A stretch of DNA of 43,319 bases from Oscillospiraceae bacterium (GCA_016288755.1 JAEELE010000099.1:1-43319); one strand, 5' to 3'. Counted from the stretch's first letter, positions 22,062 to 30,335 are shown. A program made the numbers and translations. Notes: generated by a model not told the origin, from the letters alone.

Positions 22062-24446
22062 TCAAAGATGCCAGATGTTCTTCGCATACTCGGTGACAGC
22101 GCGGTCGGCGGAGAAGATGCCTGCGCCTGCGATGTTGTTGAGGCTCATGCGCGCAAAGCGGTGCTTATCCGCATAGCACTGTGCTGCATAAGCCTGCGCG
22201 GCGCGGTAGCTGTCGAAGTCCGCGAGCACCATATAGGGATCGACGGTGCGCAGCGACTGCGCGATCTCCGGGAAGCTGATATCGTTGATGCCGTGCTGAA
22301 TACGGTCGACGCAGGCACGGATGATGCCGTGATTGTTGCAGATATCCTGCGGACGGTAATGCGGCTTGCGGGAGTTGACCTCCTCGGTCTTCATGCCGAA
22401 GATGATGATGTTTTCATCGCCTGCGGCGTCCTTGATCTCGATATTTGCACCGTCGAGCGTACCGATCGTGACAGCACCGTTGAGCATCAGCTTCATGTTG
22501 CCCGTGCCCGAAGCCTCGGTGCCCGCGAGCGAAATCTGCTCGGAGAAATCGGAAGCCGGCATCAGCAGCTCGGAGAGCGTGACGCAGTAATTCTCGAGGA
22601 AGACGACCGACAGCTTATCCTTGATCTTCGGGTGGCGGCGAATCTCCTCGGAGAGCGCCCAGATCATCTTGATGATCTGCTTTGCGAGATAATAGCCCGG
22701 GGCTGCCTTTGCCGCAAAGATATAGGTCTTCGGCGCGAAATCCATATCCGGATTTTCGAGCAGCATCAGGTAATCCGCGAGGATGTTGAGCGCATTGAGG
22801 TGCTGGCGCTTGTATTCGTGCAGACGCTTGACCTGCACGTCGAAGGCGCCGTCGGGATTGAGGATGATGCCGTTCTTCGCCTTGACATACTTGGCAAACT
22901 CCTCCTTGTTTTTGCGCTTGACAGCCGTCAGCTTGTCGAGCACTTCGGCGTCATCCTGGAACCGGCGCAGCTTTTCGAGCTCAGAGGCGTTCTTGAGGAA
23001 GCCTGTGCCGATCGTGTCGCGCAGGAGCTGCGTGAGCCCCGGGTTCGACTGATACAGCCAGCGGCGGTAGGCGATGCCGTTGGTGACATTCGTGAACTTC
23101 TCGGGCGTGTCGCAGAATTCATCGTGGAAGACGCGCTCCTTGATGATCTCGGAGTGCAGCTTGGAAACGCCGTTGACGCTGTGCGATGCCGCGACGCAGA
23201 GGGTCGCCATGTGGATCATGTTGTCCTGAATGATCGACATGCGGGTGGTCAGCTCGCTGTTGCTGGTCTTCTCGAAGATGCGTGCGCAGTAGCGGTTGTT
23301 GATCTCGACGATGATCGAGAAGATGCGCGGGATGACTCTGCGCACAAGGTTGATATCCCACTTCTCGAGCGCCTCAGCCATGACCGTGTGGTTGGTGTAG
23401 GCGAAGACTCTGGTGGTGATATCCCATGCCTTATCCCAGCCGTAGCCGCAGTCGTCGAGCAGAATGCGCATCAGCTCGGGGATGGCGAGCGTCGGGTGGG
23501 TGTCGTTGATATGGATCGCGACCTTGTCGGCGAGGTTGTCGAGCGTGCCGTAGACGCTCATGTGGTTGTTGACGATATCGCCGACTGCCGCCGCACAGAG
23601 GAAATACTGCTGACGCAGGCGCAGCGACTTTCCCTCGAGATGGTTGTCGTTGGGGTAGAGCACCTTCGAGATCGCGTTTGCGATGGAATTCTGCGCCAGT
23701 GCCTTGGAGTAGTCGCCCTGATTGAACATCGCCATATCGAAGCTCGGTGCCTTTGCCGCCCACAGTCTCAGCACGGAGACCGCGTTGGAGCCGTAGCCCG
23801 AGACATACATGTCATAGGGGATCGCGGTGACGGTCGAGTAGTTGACATGGGAAACGTGGTGATACTGCTGATCCCAGTATTCCTCGAGATCGCCCTCGAA
23901 GTGGACCTCGATCGCCTGCTCGGGTCTGGGGTCGAGCCAGACCTCGCCGCCGGGGAGCCAGTTGTCGGGGAGCTCGGTCTGCCAGCCTTCCTCGAGCTTC
24001 TGCTTGAAGATGCCGTACTCATAGCAGATCGAGTGACCGGTCGCCGGGTAGCCCGTGGTCGCGAGACCGTCGAGATAGCATGCGGCGAGACGCCCCAGAC
24101 CGCCGTTGCCGAGACCCGCGTCGGGCTCGTAGTCGTAGATGCGGTCGAGCTTGATGTCAAATTTCTTGAGAAACTTCTCGATATCCTCAGCCAGCTCGAG
24201 ATTATACAGGCTGGTTTTGAGGGAACGTCCCATGAGGAACTCCATCGAGAGGTAGAAGATCTGCTTCTCGCCGGTGGAATTGACATGGTTCATGAACTTC
24301 TGACGCTTGGTTCTCATCAGCTCGCAGATGACGGAGGAGAGTGCCAGATAGATCTGCTTGTCGCTTGCCTCGTCGGGCGTGACGTTGAACTGTGTCTGCA
24401 GGCGGTTCAGGAAATCCTGCGTGACCTTTTCGGAAAATTTGGACAT
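22062..24446 (-). CDS. glgP: Glycogen phosphorylase
   Basis: The 794-aa product releases glucose-1-phosphate from glycogen or maltodextrins. It has the N-terminal EKQIFYLSMEFLMGRSL, the substrate region LGRLAACYLDGLATTGYPAT, and the pyridoxal-phosphate site EASGTGNMK with the Schiff-base lysine at about K652, followed by LMLNGAVTIGTLDGANIEI. Length is normal for bacterial GlgP. ATG 24446 (MSKFSEK) has GGAG 8 nt upstream; the frame stays open to 24872 but that stretch crosses the promoter. Transcription starts near 24566, giving a leader of about 120 nt. No glgA, glgB or glgC genes are in the window. GH13 and a membrane protein follow on the same strand past a terminator. Confidence 0.96.
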   Translation of the reverse strand: MSKFSEKVTQDFLNRLQTQFNVTPDEASDKQIYLALSSVICELMRTKRQKFMNHVNSTGEKQIFYLSMEFLMGRSLKTSLYNLELAEDIEKFLKKFDIKLDRIYDYEPDAGLGNGGLGRLAACYLDGLATTGYPATGHSICYEYGIFKQKLEEGWQTELPDNWLPGGEVWLDPRPEQAIEVHFEGDLEEYWDQQYHHVSHVNYSTVTAIPYDMYVSGYGSNAVSVLRLWAAKAPSFDMAMFNQGDYSKALAQNSIANAISKVLYPNDNHLEGKSLRLRQQYFLCAAAVGDIVNNHMSVYGTLDNLADKVAIHINDTHPTLAIPELMRILLDDCGYGWDKAWDITTRVFAYTNHTVMAEALEKWDINLVRRVIPRIFSIIVEINNRYCARIFEKTSNSELTTRMSIIQDNMIHMATLCVAASHSVNGVSKLHSEIIKERVFHDEFCDTPEKFTNVTNGIAYRRWLYQSNPGLTQLLRDTIGTGFLKNASELEKLRRFQDDAEVLDKLTAVKRKNKEEFAKYVKAKNGIILNPDGAFDVQVKRLHEYKRQHLNALNILADYLMLLENPDMDFAPKTYIFAAKAAPGYYLAKQIIKMIWALSEEIRRHPKIKDKLSVVFLENYCVTLSELLMPASDFSEQISLAGTEASGTGNMKLMLNGAVTIGTLDGANIEIKDAAGDENIIIFGMKTEEVNSRKPHYRPQDICNNHGIIRACVDRIQHGINDISFPEIAQSLRTVDPYMVLADFDSYRAAQAYAAQCYADKHRFARMSLNNIAGAGIFSADRAVTEYAKNIWHL

Positions 24447-24572
24447 TGCTTGACTCCATTCTCCGGTATGCATATGGAATCTGACGGACCCGCACCCCGT
24501 GCGCGGGAGCTGCTGCCGGCATACCGGACTGTACGGCAGCAATTTGTTGTGAAGGGATGCACATACGCTCTT

Positions 24573-24601
24573 ATTATACCCGATTTTGCAGGAAAAAGCA
24601 A
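24573..24601 (-). promoter_or_regulatory. Promoter of glgP, TTGC plus T-tract class
   Basis: On the minus strand CTATTGCTTTTTCCTGC (TTGCTT at 24596-24601), a 17-bp spacer and TATAAT (24573-24578). Confidence 0.82.
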
Positions 24602-24956
24602 TAGCCGAAATTGACAAAAAAACGACATGATTTCCGGTGAATAGACGAAAACGGCACTGCTTTGCCGTCATTTTGCACAAACCGAGCGCCGGTTCTTGCA
24701 GCAAACTGACGAATTTCGCAGAATTCTTGCTGCTTTGCAGCCGCAGCGGCGGGGGAGCGGTTTTCCGGTGAAATTGTGCGGAGCGCGGGCGAAAAGATTT
24801 GTTTTGCGTCTCGCTCCATGTGTAAAGCGATACCGTGAATCTGCACAAATGCGGAGGCAAATCCGAGCGCATAATCAGATGATGCTACAAAGTTTCGGAA
24901 ATGCTGTTATTCCGCGCACCGGTTTTGCCATCCCGGTTGACAGAGGGCAAAACACG
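24602..24956. other. 355-nt gap between glgP promoter and the ABC operon, no gene seen
   Basis: No convincing coding frame is seen on either strand; long open frames here are extensions of glgP or of the small peptide frame without start signals. TTTCCGGTGAA occurs twice (near 24631 and 24763), a possible direct repeat. I found no good plus-strand promoter for the ABC operon. Confidence 0.4.
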
Positions 24957-24971
24957 AAAGGAGCGATGCCG

Positions 24972-25058
24972 ATGAACCGCAAAACAAAAACGCCCGTTCT
25001 GACCGTCCGGCGCGATCTGACGCGCTGTGCATGCACGGAAGCGGGTGACGGCGGATGA
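24972..25058 (+). CDS. Tiny peptide (28 aa) coupled to an ABC transporter operon
   Basis: AAAGGAG at 24957-24963 is 8 nt before ATG 24972, and the frame ends in a TGA that overlaps the ATG of the permease gene at 25055 (ATGA). The peptide is very basic in its first two thirds (MNRKTKTPVLTVRRDLTR) and ends CACTEAGDGG with two cysteines. Two readings are possible: a small functional or leader peptide, or a remnant of a permease gene, because LTVRRDLTR resembles the start of the second permease (LSLMRSELTR). Translation is supported by its signals but not shown. No modifying enzyme genes are nearby. Confidence 0.45.
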   Translation: MNRKTKTPVLTVRRDLTRCACTEAGDGG

Positions 25059-25864
25059 TCAGGCTGACCAACCGCCGGCTCGGCTTTCTCACCGCGGCGG
25101 TCGTGCCGGTGATGTATCTGCTGCGGGTGACGGACGATGAGGAAAAGCAATCATATTTCAGGATTCTGCTGAACGGTCTGCTCAGCAAGGCGAACTGCAC
25201 CGCAGGGGGAATGGTATATTCCTCCGACCTGTGGTTCACGATCCTGATTCCGCTGCTGATCGCCGTGCCCTTTCTCTTCCCGCTGGAGGATGCCCTGCAG
25301 GGCGGCTGCTGGCGGCTCCAGGTCAGCCGGACGGGCATCCGCGGCTTTCTGCTGCGGTCGCATCTGTCAAATCTGCTCGCGGGCAGCAGCTTTGTCACAA
25401 TGGGCTATGCCGCCTTTGTGCTGCTGTGTTACATCTGTCTGCCGAATCGATTTGATTTCAACTACGACACCGGCGAGGTGATCTATTACCGCACCTTGCC
25501 CGATCTCGCAGAGCTCGGAGGGATTCTGCTGCGGCTGCTGACATTTGCGCTTGCCTGCGCGCTGACCGCGTCCTTCTGCATGCTGACGATGCAGCTCACA
25601 AAAAACAAGTTCCGCGGCATCGGCATCCCGATGATCCTCAATTATCTGCTGGACACGCTTTCGGGCAAGCTGGTCGTGCAGACTGTGCCCTTTGACAACC
25701 GCTGGGAGCTGCTCTCGCCCTCCGCGCTGCTGTCCAATACGGACGCATGGTTTTCGCGCACTTTTTCAGCGCCGTTATGGCTGCTCTATGCCGGTGTGCT
25801 GCTGCTGATTCTCCTGCTGAATGCCGCCTCCGCCGCACTGATGAAAAGGAGGGTACGCTGGTGA
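25055..25864 (+). CDS. ABC-2 type transporter permease, first subunit
   Basis: The 269-aa product starts MIRLTNRRLGFLTAAVVPVM and has about six hydrophobic segments: 9-24, LWFTILIPLLIAVPFLF, SSFVTMGYAAFVLLCYICL, GGILLRLLTFALACALTASF and a C-terminal LLYAGVLLLILLLNAASAAL. A short ribosome-binding-like stretch (GGTGACGGCGG) precedes the ATG, which overlaps the stop of the tiny peptide. Its stop overlaps the GTG of the next permease. With the two genes downstream it would form an exporter or a self-protection pump of the two-permease, one-ATPase kind seen with some antimicrobial peptides; the substrate is unknown. Confidence 0.75.
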   Translation: MIRLTNRRLGFLTAAVVPVMYLLRVTDDEEKQSYFRILLNGLLSKANCTAGGMVYSSDLWFTILIPLLIAVPFLFPLEDALQGGCWRLQVSRTGIRGFLLRSHLSNLLAGSSFVTMGYAAFVLLCYICLPNRFDFNYDTGEVIYYRTLPDLAELGGILLRLLTFALACALTASFCMLTMQLTKNKFRGIGIPMILNYLLDTLSGKLVVQTVPFDNRWELLSPSALLSNTDAWFSRTFSAPLWLLYAGVLLLILLLNAASAALMKRRVRW

Positions 25865-26709
25865 AACGACTGTCACTCATGCGCTCGGAGCTGACCCGCT
25901 GGCTGCGCTCCGATAAGCAGATGCTGCTCGCGGTCACGCTGATCTACAGCACTTCCTATATCCTGCTGCCGCTGCGCGAAATATCCGCATATTTCAGGGA
26001 GTCGCTCAATCTGTTCGAGGGCTTTCTCACTTTGCTCGGCAACGGCTTCTCCATGATGGTCGTCGTGCTGGTCTATCTATTCCTCATCATTGATTATCCC
26101 GACCTGACCGGCAATGCGCTCTTTGTGATCGCAAGGCTTGGGCGGAAGCGCTGGCTGCGGAATCAGCTCGCATTTGTGTATCTGACATCGGCGTTCTATC
26201 TGCTGGCGGTGTTTCTGTTTTCGCTGCTGCTCACGGGCGATCTCTCCTTTGTCGCAAACGGCTGGAGCAATACGATGCGGCAGCTCCTCACCGAGAGCAA
26301 CGCCGATCTGCGCACACAGAACATGCTTGCCGTGCTGCATGAATCCATCCAGAATTATTACCGCCCCTACGAAGCAATGTGGAAAAGCACACTGCTGATG
26401 TTTTTGCAGATCACGCTGTTCGGGCAGCTGCAGATCTGCCTGACGGTGCGGTTCAATAAGCTCGCAGCGGTGTTTGTCAATCTGTTGATTGTGTCGGCGG
26501 GCGCGCTTTTCTGGAATGCGCGGCACTGGGCACAGTGGTTTTTTCCGATTTCCAATGCGACCGTCGGCTGGCATCACGCGGCATTTTTCAATCAGGAGAT
26601 TTTTCCGCTCTGGGGCTCCGCACTCTATCTGATCGCCGGAAATCTTCTTCTGCTGCTCTATTCCGGTTACTGTGCAAAGCGCTGTGACTTTATGCTCGGG
26701 AGGAACTGA
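25861..26709 (+). CDS. ABC-2 type transporter permease, second subunit
   Basis: The 282-aa product starts at GTG 25861, 8 nt after GGAGG, and the start overlaps the stop of the first permease. About six membrane segments are seen, for example MLLAVTLIYSTSYILLPL, SMMVVVLVYLFLIIDYP, LAFVYLTSAFYLLAVFLFSL, STLLMFLQITLFGQLQICL and LYLIAGNLLLLLYSGY. It is a core transport subunit expected to pair with the first permease. No family more precise than ABC-2 permease can be read. The ATPase gene follows after one base. Confidence 0.75.
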   Translation: MKRLSLMRSELTRWLRSDKQMLLAVTLIYSTSYILLPLREISAYFRESLNLFEGFLTLLGNGFSMMVVVLVYLFLIIDYPDLTGNALFVIARLGRKRWLRNQLAFVYLTSAFYLLAVFLFSLLLTGDLSFVANGWSNTMRQLLTESNADLRTQNMLAVLHESIQNYYRPYEAMWKSTLLMFLQITLFGQLQICLTVRFNKLAAVFVNLLIVSAGALFWNARHWAQWFFPISNATVGWHHAAFFNQEIFPLWGSALYLIAGNLLLLLYSGYCAKRCDFMLGRN

Positions 26710-26710
26710 A

Positions 26711-27370
26711 ATGATTACGGTACAGAATCTACAGCTGACGATCAAAAAAACAGAGATACTCAAAGGCATCTCCGTCACATTTGAAAAGGGGAAAATACAC
26801 GGCCTGATCGGCAGAAACGGCAGCGGCAAAACGATGCTGATGAAGTGCATCTGCGGGTTTGTCCGCCCGACCGCCGGTACAGTTATCGTCGCGGGCAAGC
26901 ATATCGGCAAAGACTGCGACTTCCCCGAATCGGTCGGCATCATCATCGAGACACCGGGATTTATCCCGTATTATTCGGGGTATCGCAATCTCAAGCTGCT
27001 TGCCGACCTCAACCGCAAAATCGGCAAGGAGGAGATTCGCGCCGCCATGCAGAAGGTCGGGCTCGACCCCGATCTGAAGCGCCATGTGCGGAAATATTCC
27101 CTCGGCATGCGGCAGCGGTTGGGGCTTGCACAGGCGATCATGGAGAATCCAGACCTGCTGATTCTTGACGAGCCGATGAACGGCCTCGACAAGGAGGGTG
27201 TCGCGGATATGCGGCAGTATCTGCTTGATCTCAAAGCTCAGGGCAAGACCATTCTGATCGCGTCGCATTCCGCGGAGGATATTTCTGTGCTTTGCGATAC
27301 CGTCTGCGAGATGGATAAGGGTGTACTGACGCCGCTGGAGGGCTGGGCATCGGCGGAGACCGGTGCGTGA
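26711..27370 (+). CDS. ABC transporter ATP-binding protein
   Basis: The 219-aa product powers the two permeases encoded just upstream. It has a Walker A GRNGSGKT (34-41), signature SLGMRQRLGLAQ (130-141), Walker B LLILDEP (149-155) with the catalytic glutamate, and H-loop IASHSAE near 184-190. The Q-loop region is TPGFIPYYSGYRNL. Size and motifs match the ATPases of ABC-2 exporters, including those that give resistance to antimicrobial peptides. AGGAACTGAA precedes ATG 26711, one base after the permease stop. It ends the operon; the next promoter (27386) begins 15 nt after its stop. Confidence 0.9.
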   Translation: MITVQNLQLTIKKTEILKGISVTFEKGKIHGLIGRNGSGKTMLMKCICGFVRPTAGTVIVAGKHIGKDCDFPESVGIIIETPGFIPYYSGYRNLKLLADLNRKIGKEEIRAAMQKVGLDPDLKRHVRKYSLGMRQRLGLAQAIMENPDLLILDEPMNGLDKEGVADMRQYLLDLKAQGKTILIASHSAEDISVLCDTVCEMDKGVLTPLEGWASAETGA

Positions 27371-27385
27371 TTTTGCGCGCCCCCA

Positions 27386-27414
27386 TTGCGTTTTCCGCCG
27401 CCCCGTGCTATAAT
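27386..27414 (+). promoter_or_regulatory. Promoter upstream of the ADP-ribosyltransferase-like gene, CCCATTGC class
   Basis: CCCCCATTGCGTTTTCCGCC (TTGCGT at 27386-27391), a 17-bp spacer ending CCGTGC, and TATAAT (27409-27414). Transcripts would begin near 27421 and carry the repeat element at 27432-27656 as a leader of about 285 nt. Confidence 0.82.
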
Positions 27415-27431
27415 ATAGACAATCCTTCCTT

Positions 27432-27656
27432 CAGAATCGATTGTGAGGCAGGAGGGAACAGGTGGGAAGTCGAGTTAGGAGTGAGGAGTTGTTCCGTTCT
27501 CCGGGTTTTTCCGCTGAAACGGCGGGCGCACAGCGGTGCATTCTGAATCATCCGCGAAGCGGATACCGCCGTTATTCTTTCTTCTTTTGCCCGCCCATCA
27601 CTTCACATTCCGTATTCACCTCCTCCCTGCTCCCTCCTGCCTCTTCCCTGAAATGA
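27432..27656. repeat. Intergenic repeat element with 13-bp perfect terminal inverted repeats
   Basis: GAGGCAGGAGGGA (27445-27457) is perfectly complementary to TCCCTCCTGCCTC (27631-27643). Inside, on the minus strand, are AAAGAAGAAAGAATAACGGC, GCGGTATCCGCTTCGCGGAT, a GTTTCAGCGG stretch and GAACGGAACAACTCCTCACT. The order is that of the 12364-12517 and 3464-3602 copies. It lies between a promoter and the gene at 27704. Confidence 0.78.
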
Positions 27657-27703
27657 AGCAGCGCCTGTTCTGAAACGGGCGGAAAGAAAACGGAGGTATC
27701 TGC

Positions 27704-28468
27704 ATGAACAAAGACGTTCTGCGCCGCGCGGTGCGGTATTACGAGGGCGACATTCCCGCCTGTGACCGGGACGACCCGTTCTGGGGCGACCCCCGCGCCT
27801 ATATCAGCATCAATGCGCTGCTCTACGGCGGTCTGCGCACGGAGCGGCTGCGCATCCGCGAGGGAAAGCGGCTCAATCCGGCGTTTTTCGCAGATACGGA
27901 GCGGCTGTTCAGCCTGTTCCGCGCGCTGCTCGCCGCTGCCGGCACCGGACGCCGTACCGAGCCGACAGAGGGCTTCCGGGTCGAGCGCGCTGAGGATTTT
28001 GCGGCATACGCAGAAACGGGGGAGACCTGTGCCTTCGTCTCGACCTGCATGAGCGGCTTTCTCCCCGCATACGGCGACAAACGCGGCATTGTGCTGCTGC
28101 AGTGGGAGATTCCCGCGCAGACGCCCTGCATCATCTTCCGGGAGCTGCTCCCCGATTATGCGAAATCTGCCGAGGATGAGCTGCTGCTGCCGCCGTTTCT
28201 GCGGTTTTCGTGCACAGAGCGTGCGCTTTCACCGCAGGAGCGCCGCATCACCGATATGGAGGGGAATCCGCCGCAGCATGTCTTCGTGCTGACCGCGGCG
28301 GGCATGTCACCCGGCAGCGGCGAATCTGCCGGACTGCCCGAGCCGCCCGCATGTGCCGCGGCGGTCTGGGCACAGCTCAATGCCGGCGCAGAGCCTGACC
28401 CCGCCGATGCCGCCGCATATATTTCATGGAAGGCGGCGTTTCAGCAGGCACTGCGGACAGCGGGCTGA
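27704..28468 (+). CDS. ADP-ribosyltransferase-like protein (R-S-E signature)
   Basis: The 254-aa product shows the order of marks typical of R-S-E ADP-ribosyltransferases: an early DPRAYISINALLYGG (29-43), the usual Y-x-x-I-N-x-x-L helix; an arginine in GFRVERAED (R92 or R94); FVSTC at 111-115 for the S-T-S strand; and EDE at 157-159 followed by LLLPPF, the E-x-E catalytic turn. Such enzymes move ADP-ribose from NAD to a protein, nucleic acid or small molecule. The third residue of STS is Cys here. No signal peptide is present, so it would act inside the cell or be delivered by other means. GGAGG precedes ATG 27704. No antitoxin or ADP-ribosyl hydrolase gene is adjacent. Confidence 0.65.
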   Translation: MNKDVLRRAVRYYEGDIPACDRDDPFWGDPRAYISINALLYGGLRTERLRIREGKRLNPAFFADTERLFSLFRALLAAAGTGRRTEPTEGFRVERAEDFAAYAETGETCAFVSTCMSGFLPAYGDKRGIVLLQWEIPAQTPCIIFRELLPDYAKSAEDELLLPPFLRFSCTERALSPQERRITDMEGNPPQHVFVLTAAGMSPGSGESAGLPEPPACAAAVWAQLNAGAEPDPADAAAYISWKAAFQQALRTAG

Positions 28469-28475
28469 CGCTCTA

Positions 28476-28512
28476 AAAGAAAAAAGAATAGAGAATAAAG
28501 AAGAAAGAATCA
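28476..28512. repeat. A-rich tandem GAATAAAGAA repeat
   Basis: AAAGAAAAAAGAATAGAGAA followed by TAAAGAAGAAAGAAT matches the A-rich arrays of the elements at 18486 and 27432. It lies directly after the stop of the ADP-ribosyltransferase-like gene. Confidence 0.5.
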
Positions 28513-28545
28513 TGTGTCCGCTGCACGGAAGAATCCGAACAACAA

Positions 28546-28590
28546 ACGACCGTCGCCCGCACTGCATGGCAGCGCTTGGGCGGCGGTCGT
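28546..28590 (-). terminator. Terminator of ksgA, possibly used by both convergent genes
   Basis: ACGACCGTCGCCC (28546-28558) pairs with GGGCGGCGGTCGT (28578-28590) with one mismatch. On the minus strand it is followed by TTGTTGTT; on the plus strand by GTCTGTTTTG. Confidence 0.78.
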
Positions 28591-28604
28591 GTCTGTTTTG
28601 CTGT

Positions 28605-29459
28605 TCAATCGCGCAGTGCAGCCTCGAGCTGCAGCAGGGTCTCCAGCCCGATCTGCTCAAAGCGGACGGTCTCGGGCAGACCGCATTCCGCGAGCGCCGC
28701 GGCGATCTGCTCCTTCGGCAGCGACAGCCCGCTTGCCAGTGCGTTGAGCGCGGTCTTGCGGCGCTGTGCAAAGCCCGCCTTGACGATCCTCAGCACGCTG
28801 CGCAGTGTTTCAGGCGTGCAGATCGGCTCGGCATACGGTGTGATGCGGATGACCGCGGAATCGACCTTCGGCGCGGGATAAAACGCCTCCCGCGGCACAT
28901 GGAAGAGCAGCTCTGCCTCGCCCCGCAGACGCACCGCTGCCGTCACCGCGCCCGCTGCACGGGTGCCCGGCTCGGCGCAGAGCCGCTCCGCCGCCTCCTT
29001 CTGCACCATGACCGTGATGCTGCGGAGCCTCGCTTCGGATTCGAGCAGATGCATGAGGATCGGGGAGGTGATATAATACGGCAGATTCGCGCAGACCGTG
29101 ACCTCGCGCCCGGGGAATTGCTCTGCGATCAGCGCCGCCGGGTCCGCCTTCATGATATCCTGCCAGAGCACCGTGATATTGTCAAAATCGGCGAGTGTCT
29201 CTTGGAGCACGGGCTGCAGGCGCCGGTCGAGCTCCACGGCGGCGACCCTTTCGGCGCGCAGCGCGAGCTGCTGTGTCAGCACGCCGAAGCCCGGTCCGAT
29301 CTCGAGCACGCCGCACGCTCTGTCGGGAATGCCGTATTCGGCGATCGCCGGGCAGACCTCCGGGTCGGTCAGGAAATTCTGCCCCAGCCCCTTGGAAAAC
29401 GAAAAATCATAGCGCTGTGCAAGCGCGCGGATGACCCGCAGATCAGTCAGCTCAAGCAT
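28605..29459 (-). CDS. ksgA: 16S rRNA (adenine-1518/1519-N6)-dimethyltransferase
   Basis: The 284-aa product dimethylates two adjacent adenines near the 3' end of 16S rRNA. It has KGLGQNFLTD near 23-32, the S-adenosylmethionine loop LEIGPGFGVLT near 52-62, ELDRRL for the acidic ribose contact, and the catalytic NLPYYI near 125-130. A helical C-terminal domain with PAPKVDSAVIRI follows. GGAG lies 7 nt before ATG 29459. It follows the SIMPL gene by only 4 nt and both are likely one transcript, ended by the strong hairpin at 28546-28590. Confidence 0.95.
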   Translation of the reverse strand: MLELTDLRVIRALAQRYDFSFSKGLGQNFLTDPEVCPAIAEYGIPDRACGVLEIGPGFGVLTQQLALRAERVAAVELDRRLQPVLQETLADFDNITVLWQDIMKADPAALIAEQFPGREVTVCANLPYYITSPILMHLLESEARLRSITVMVQKEAAERLCAEPGTRAAGAVTAAVRLRGEAELLFHVPREAFYPAPKVDSAVIRITPYAEPICTPETLRSVLRIVKAGFAQRRKTALNALASGLSLPKEQIAAALAECGLPETVRFEQIGLETLLQLEAALRD

Positions 29460-29463
29460 GGGC

Positions 29464-30081
29464 TCACTCCGCCGGTTCGGTCAGCCACGCGATATTGACA
29501 TGCTTTTCGATGCGGATGACCGGATTCTGCAGACGGTCGGACATAAAGCTGCCGCACACCATGTCTGCACATTTTGCCATGCGGAGCATCGGGGCATTCT
29601 CAGGGAAATCGAGCTCAGCAGAATCGGCGCCGGTGATGCGCATGCCCATCGCCTCGGCGAGCAGCTCCGCCTTCGCACGGGAATCCGCGACTGCCGCCTT
29701 CAGGACGTCCTTTTCGGCTTCGGCGCGGGTCGAGAGCAGCGATTCGAGTGAATACTCGGTCTGTTCGGCACTCTCGAGCACCTCGGTGATGCGGCGCAGC
29801 GTAGTGAGCGAGCCGGGGATCACCGCCGTGACCGACTTGGTGAAGCTGAACCGCACCTCCTCGCCGTAGCTGCGGCGGACGCCCTCATCGCCGAGGGTGA
29901 GCTCCTCCGGCTCGAGCCCGATGCGCTCTGCCAGCGCGGTGAGCAGCCGCTCGATGTAGGCGTGCCCGTTCCGGACGGCGTGCTGCGAATCCTTCGCCTC
30001 GCAGCTCACGGTGATGTGCAGCCGGAAGCTGTCCGCTGCAAATTCCTTCTGTGCAGAGCCCTGCACTCTGATCGTTCCCAT
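29464..30081 (-). CDS. SIMPL domain protein (DUF541 family)
   Basis: The 205-aa product begins MGTIRVQGSAQKEFAADSFR, which matches the family's first strand (I-x-V-x-G...A-D). The heptad-like region SLESLLSTRAEAEKDVLKAA followed by DSRAKAELLAEAMGM is the central helical pair typical of SIMPL proteins, followed by the last strands. Many members are periplasmic or surface proteins, but this one has no signal peptide, so it is cytosolic. The function of the family is not settled. GAGGTGTCAAT precedes the ATG. It is followed after 4 nt by ksgA. Confidence 0.85.
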   Translation of the reverse strand: MGTIRVQGSAQKEFAADSFRLHITVSCEAKDSQHAVRNGHAYIERLLTALAERIGLEPEELTLGDEGVRRSYGEEVRFSFTKSVTAVIPGSLTTLRRITEVLESAEQTEYSLESLLSTRAEAEKDVLKAAVADSRAKAELLAEAMGMRITGADSAELDFPENAPMLRMAKCADMVCGSFMSDRLQNPVIRIEKHVNIAWLTEPAE

Positions 30082-30149
30082 ATTGACACCTCATTTCCGG
30101 GCAGTGCCCGGTTCCGTTTTAGGGAAACACTGATTAAAGTGCCTCCGGC

Positions 30150-30335
30150 GGATTGATATTGGGGACTCCGTCCCCAAACCCCTGCCAGAGGGATAGTATC
30201 CCTCTGGACTCCCGATGCAGTGGAAATAAAGAAAATGCGTCATTTTTTCATAATGGGATTCTCAAGGGTCATGTGTCCCAACGCTTCGCTAGGCGTGGCG
30301 CGGGGCAGAGCCGCGCATATGCATTGCGCAGCAAT
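30150..30335. repeat. Hairpin-rich intergenic repeat (GGGGACTCCGTCCCC family)
   Basis: The 384-nt gap between the SIMPL and dCMP deaminase genes has no gene. It holds GGGGACTCCGTCCCC (30161-30175), CCAGAGGGA-TAGTA-TCCCTCTGG (30185-30207), and ATGGGATTCTCAAGGGTCAT followed by GTGTCCC (from 30253), then further GC-rich hairpins. ATGGGATTCTTAAGGGACTA recurs at 31012, after the dCMP deaminase gene. Confidence 0.6.

Noticed and set aside
22068-24614. 848-codon open frame on the plus strand opposite glycogen phosphorylase
   Set aside because: It is a mirror of glgP codon bias in GC-rich DNA, has no family marks and a composition dominated by Arg, Asp, Val and Leu. glgP on the other strand has full motifs.
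24696-24965. Longer version of the tiny peptide gene starting at 24696
   Set aside because: The upstream part has no ribosome binding site and low-complexity Arg/Gln-rich content; AAAGGAG places the start at 24972.
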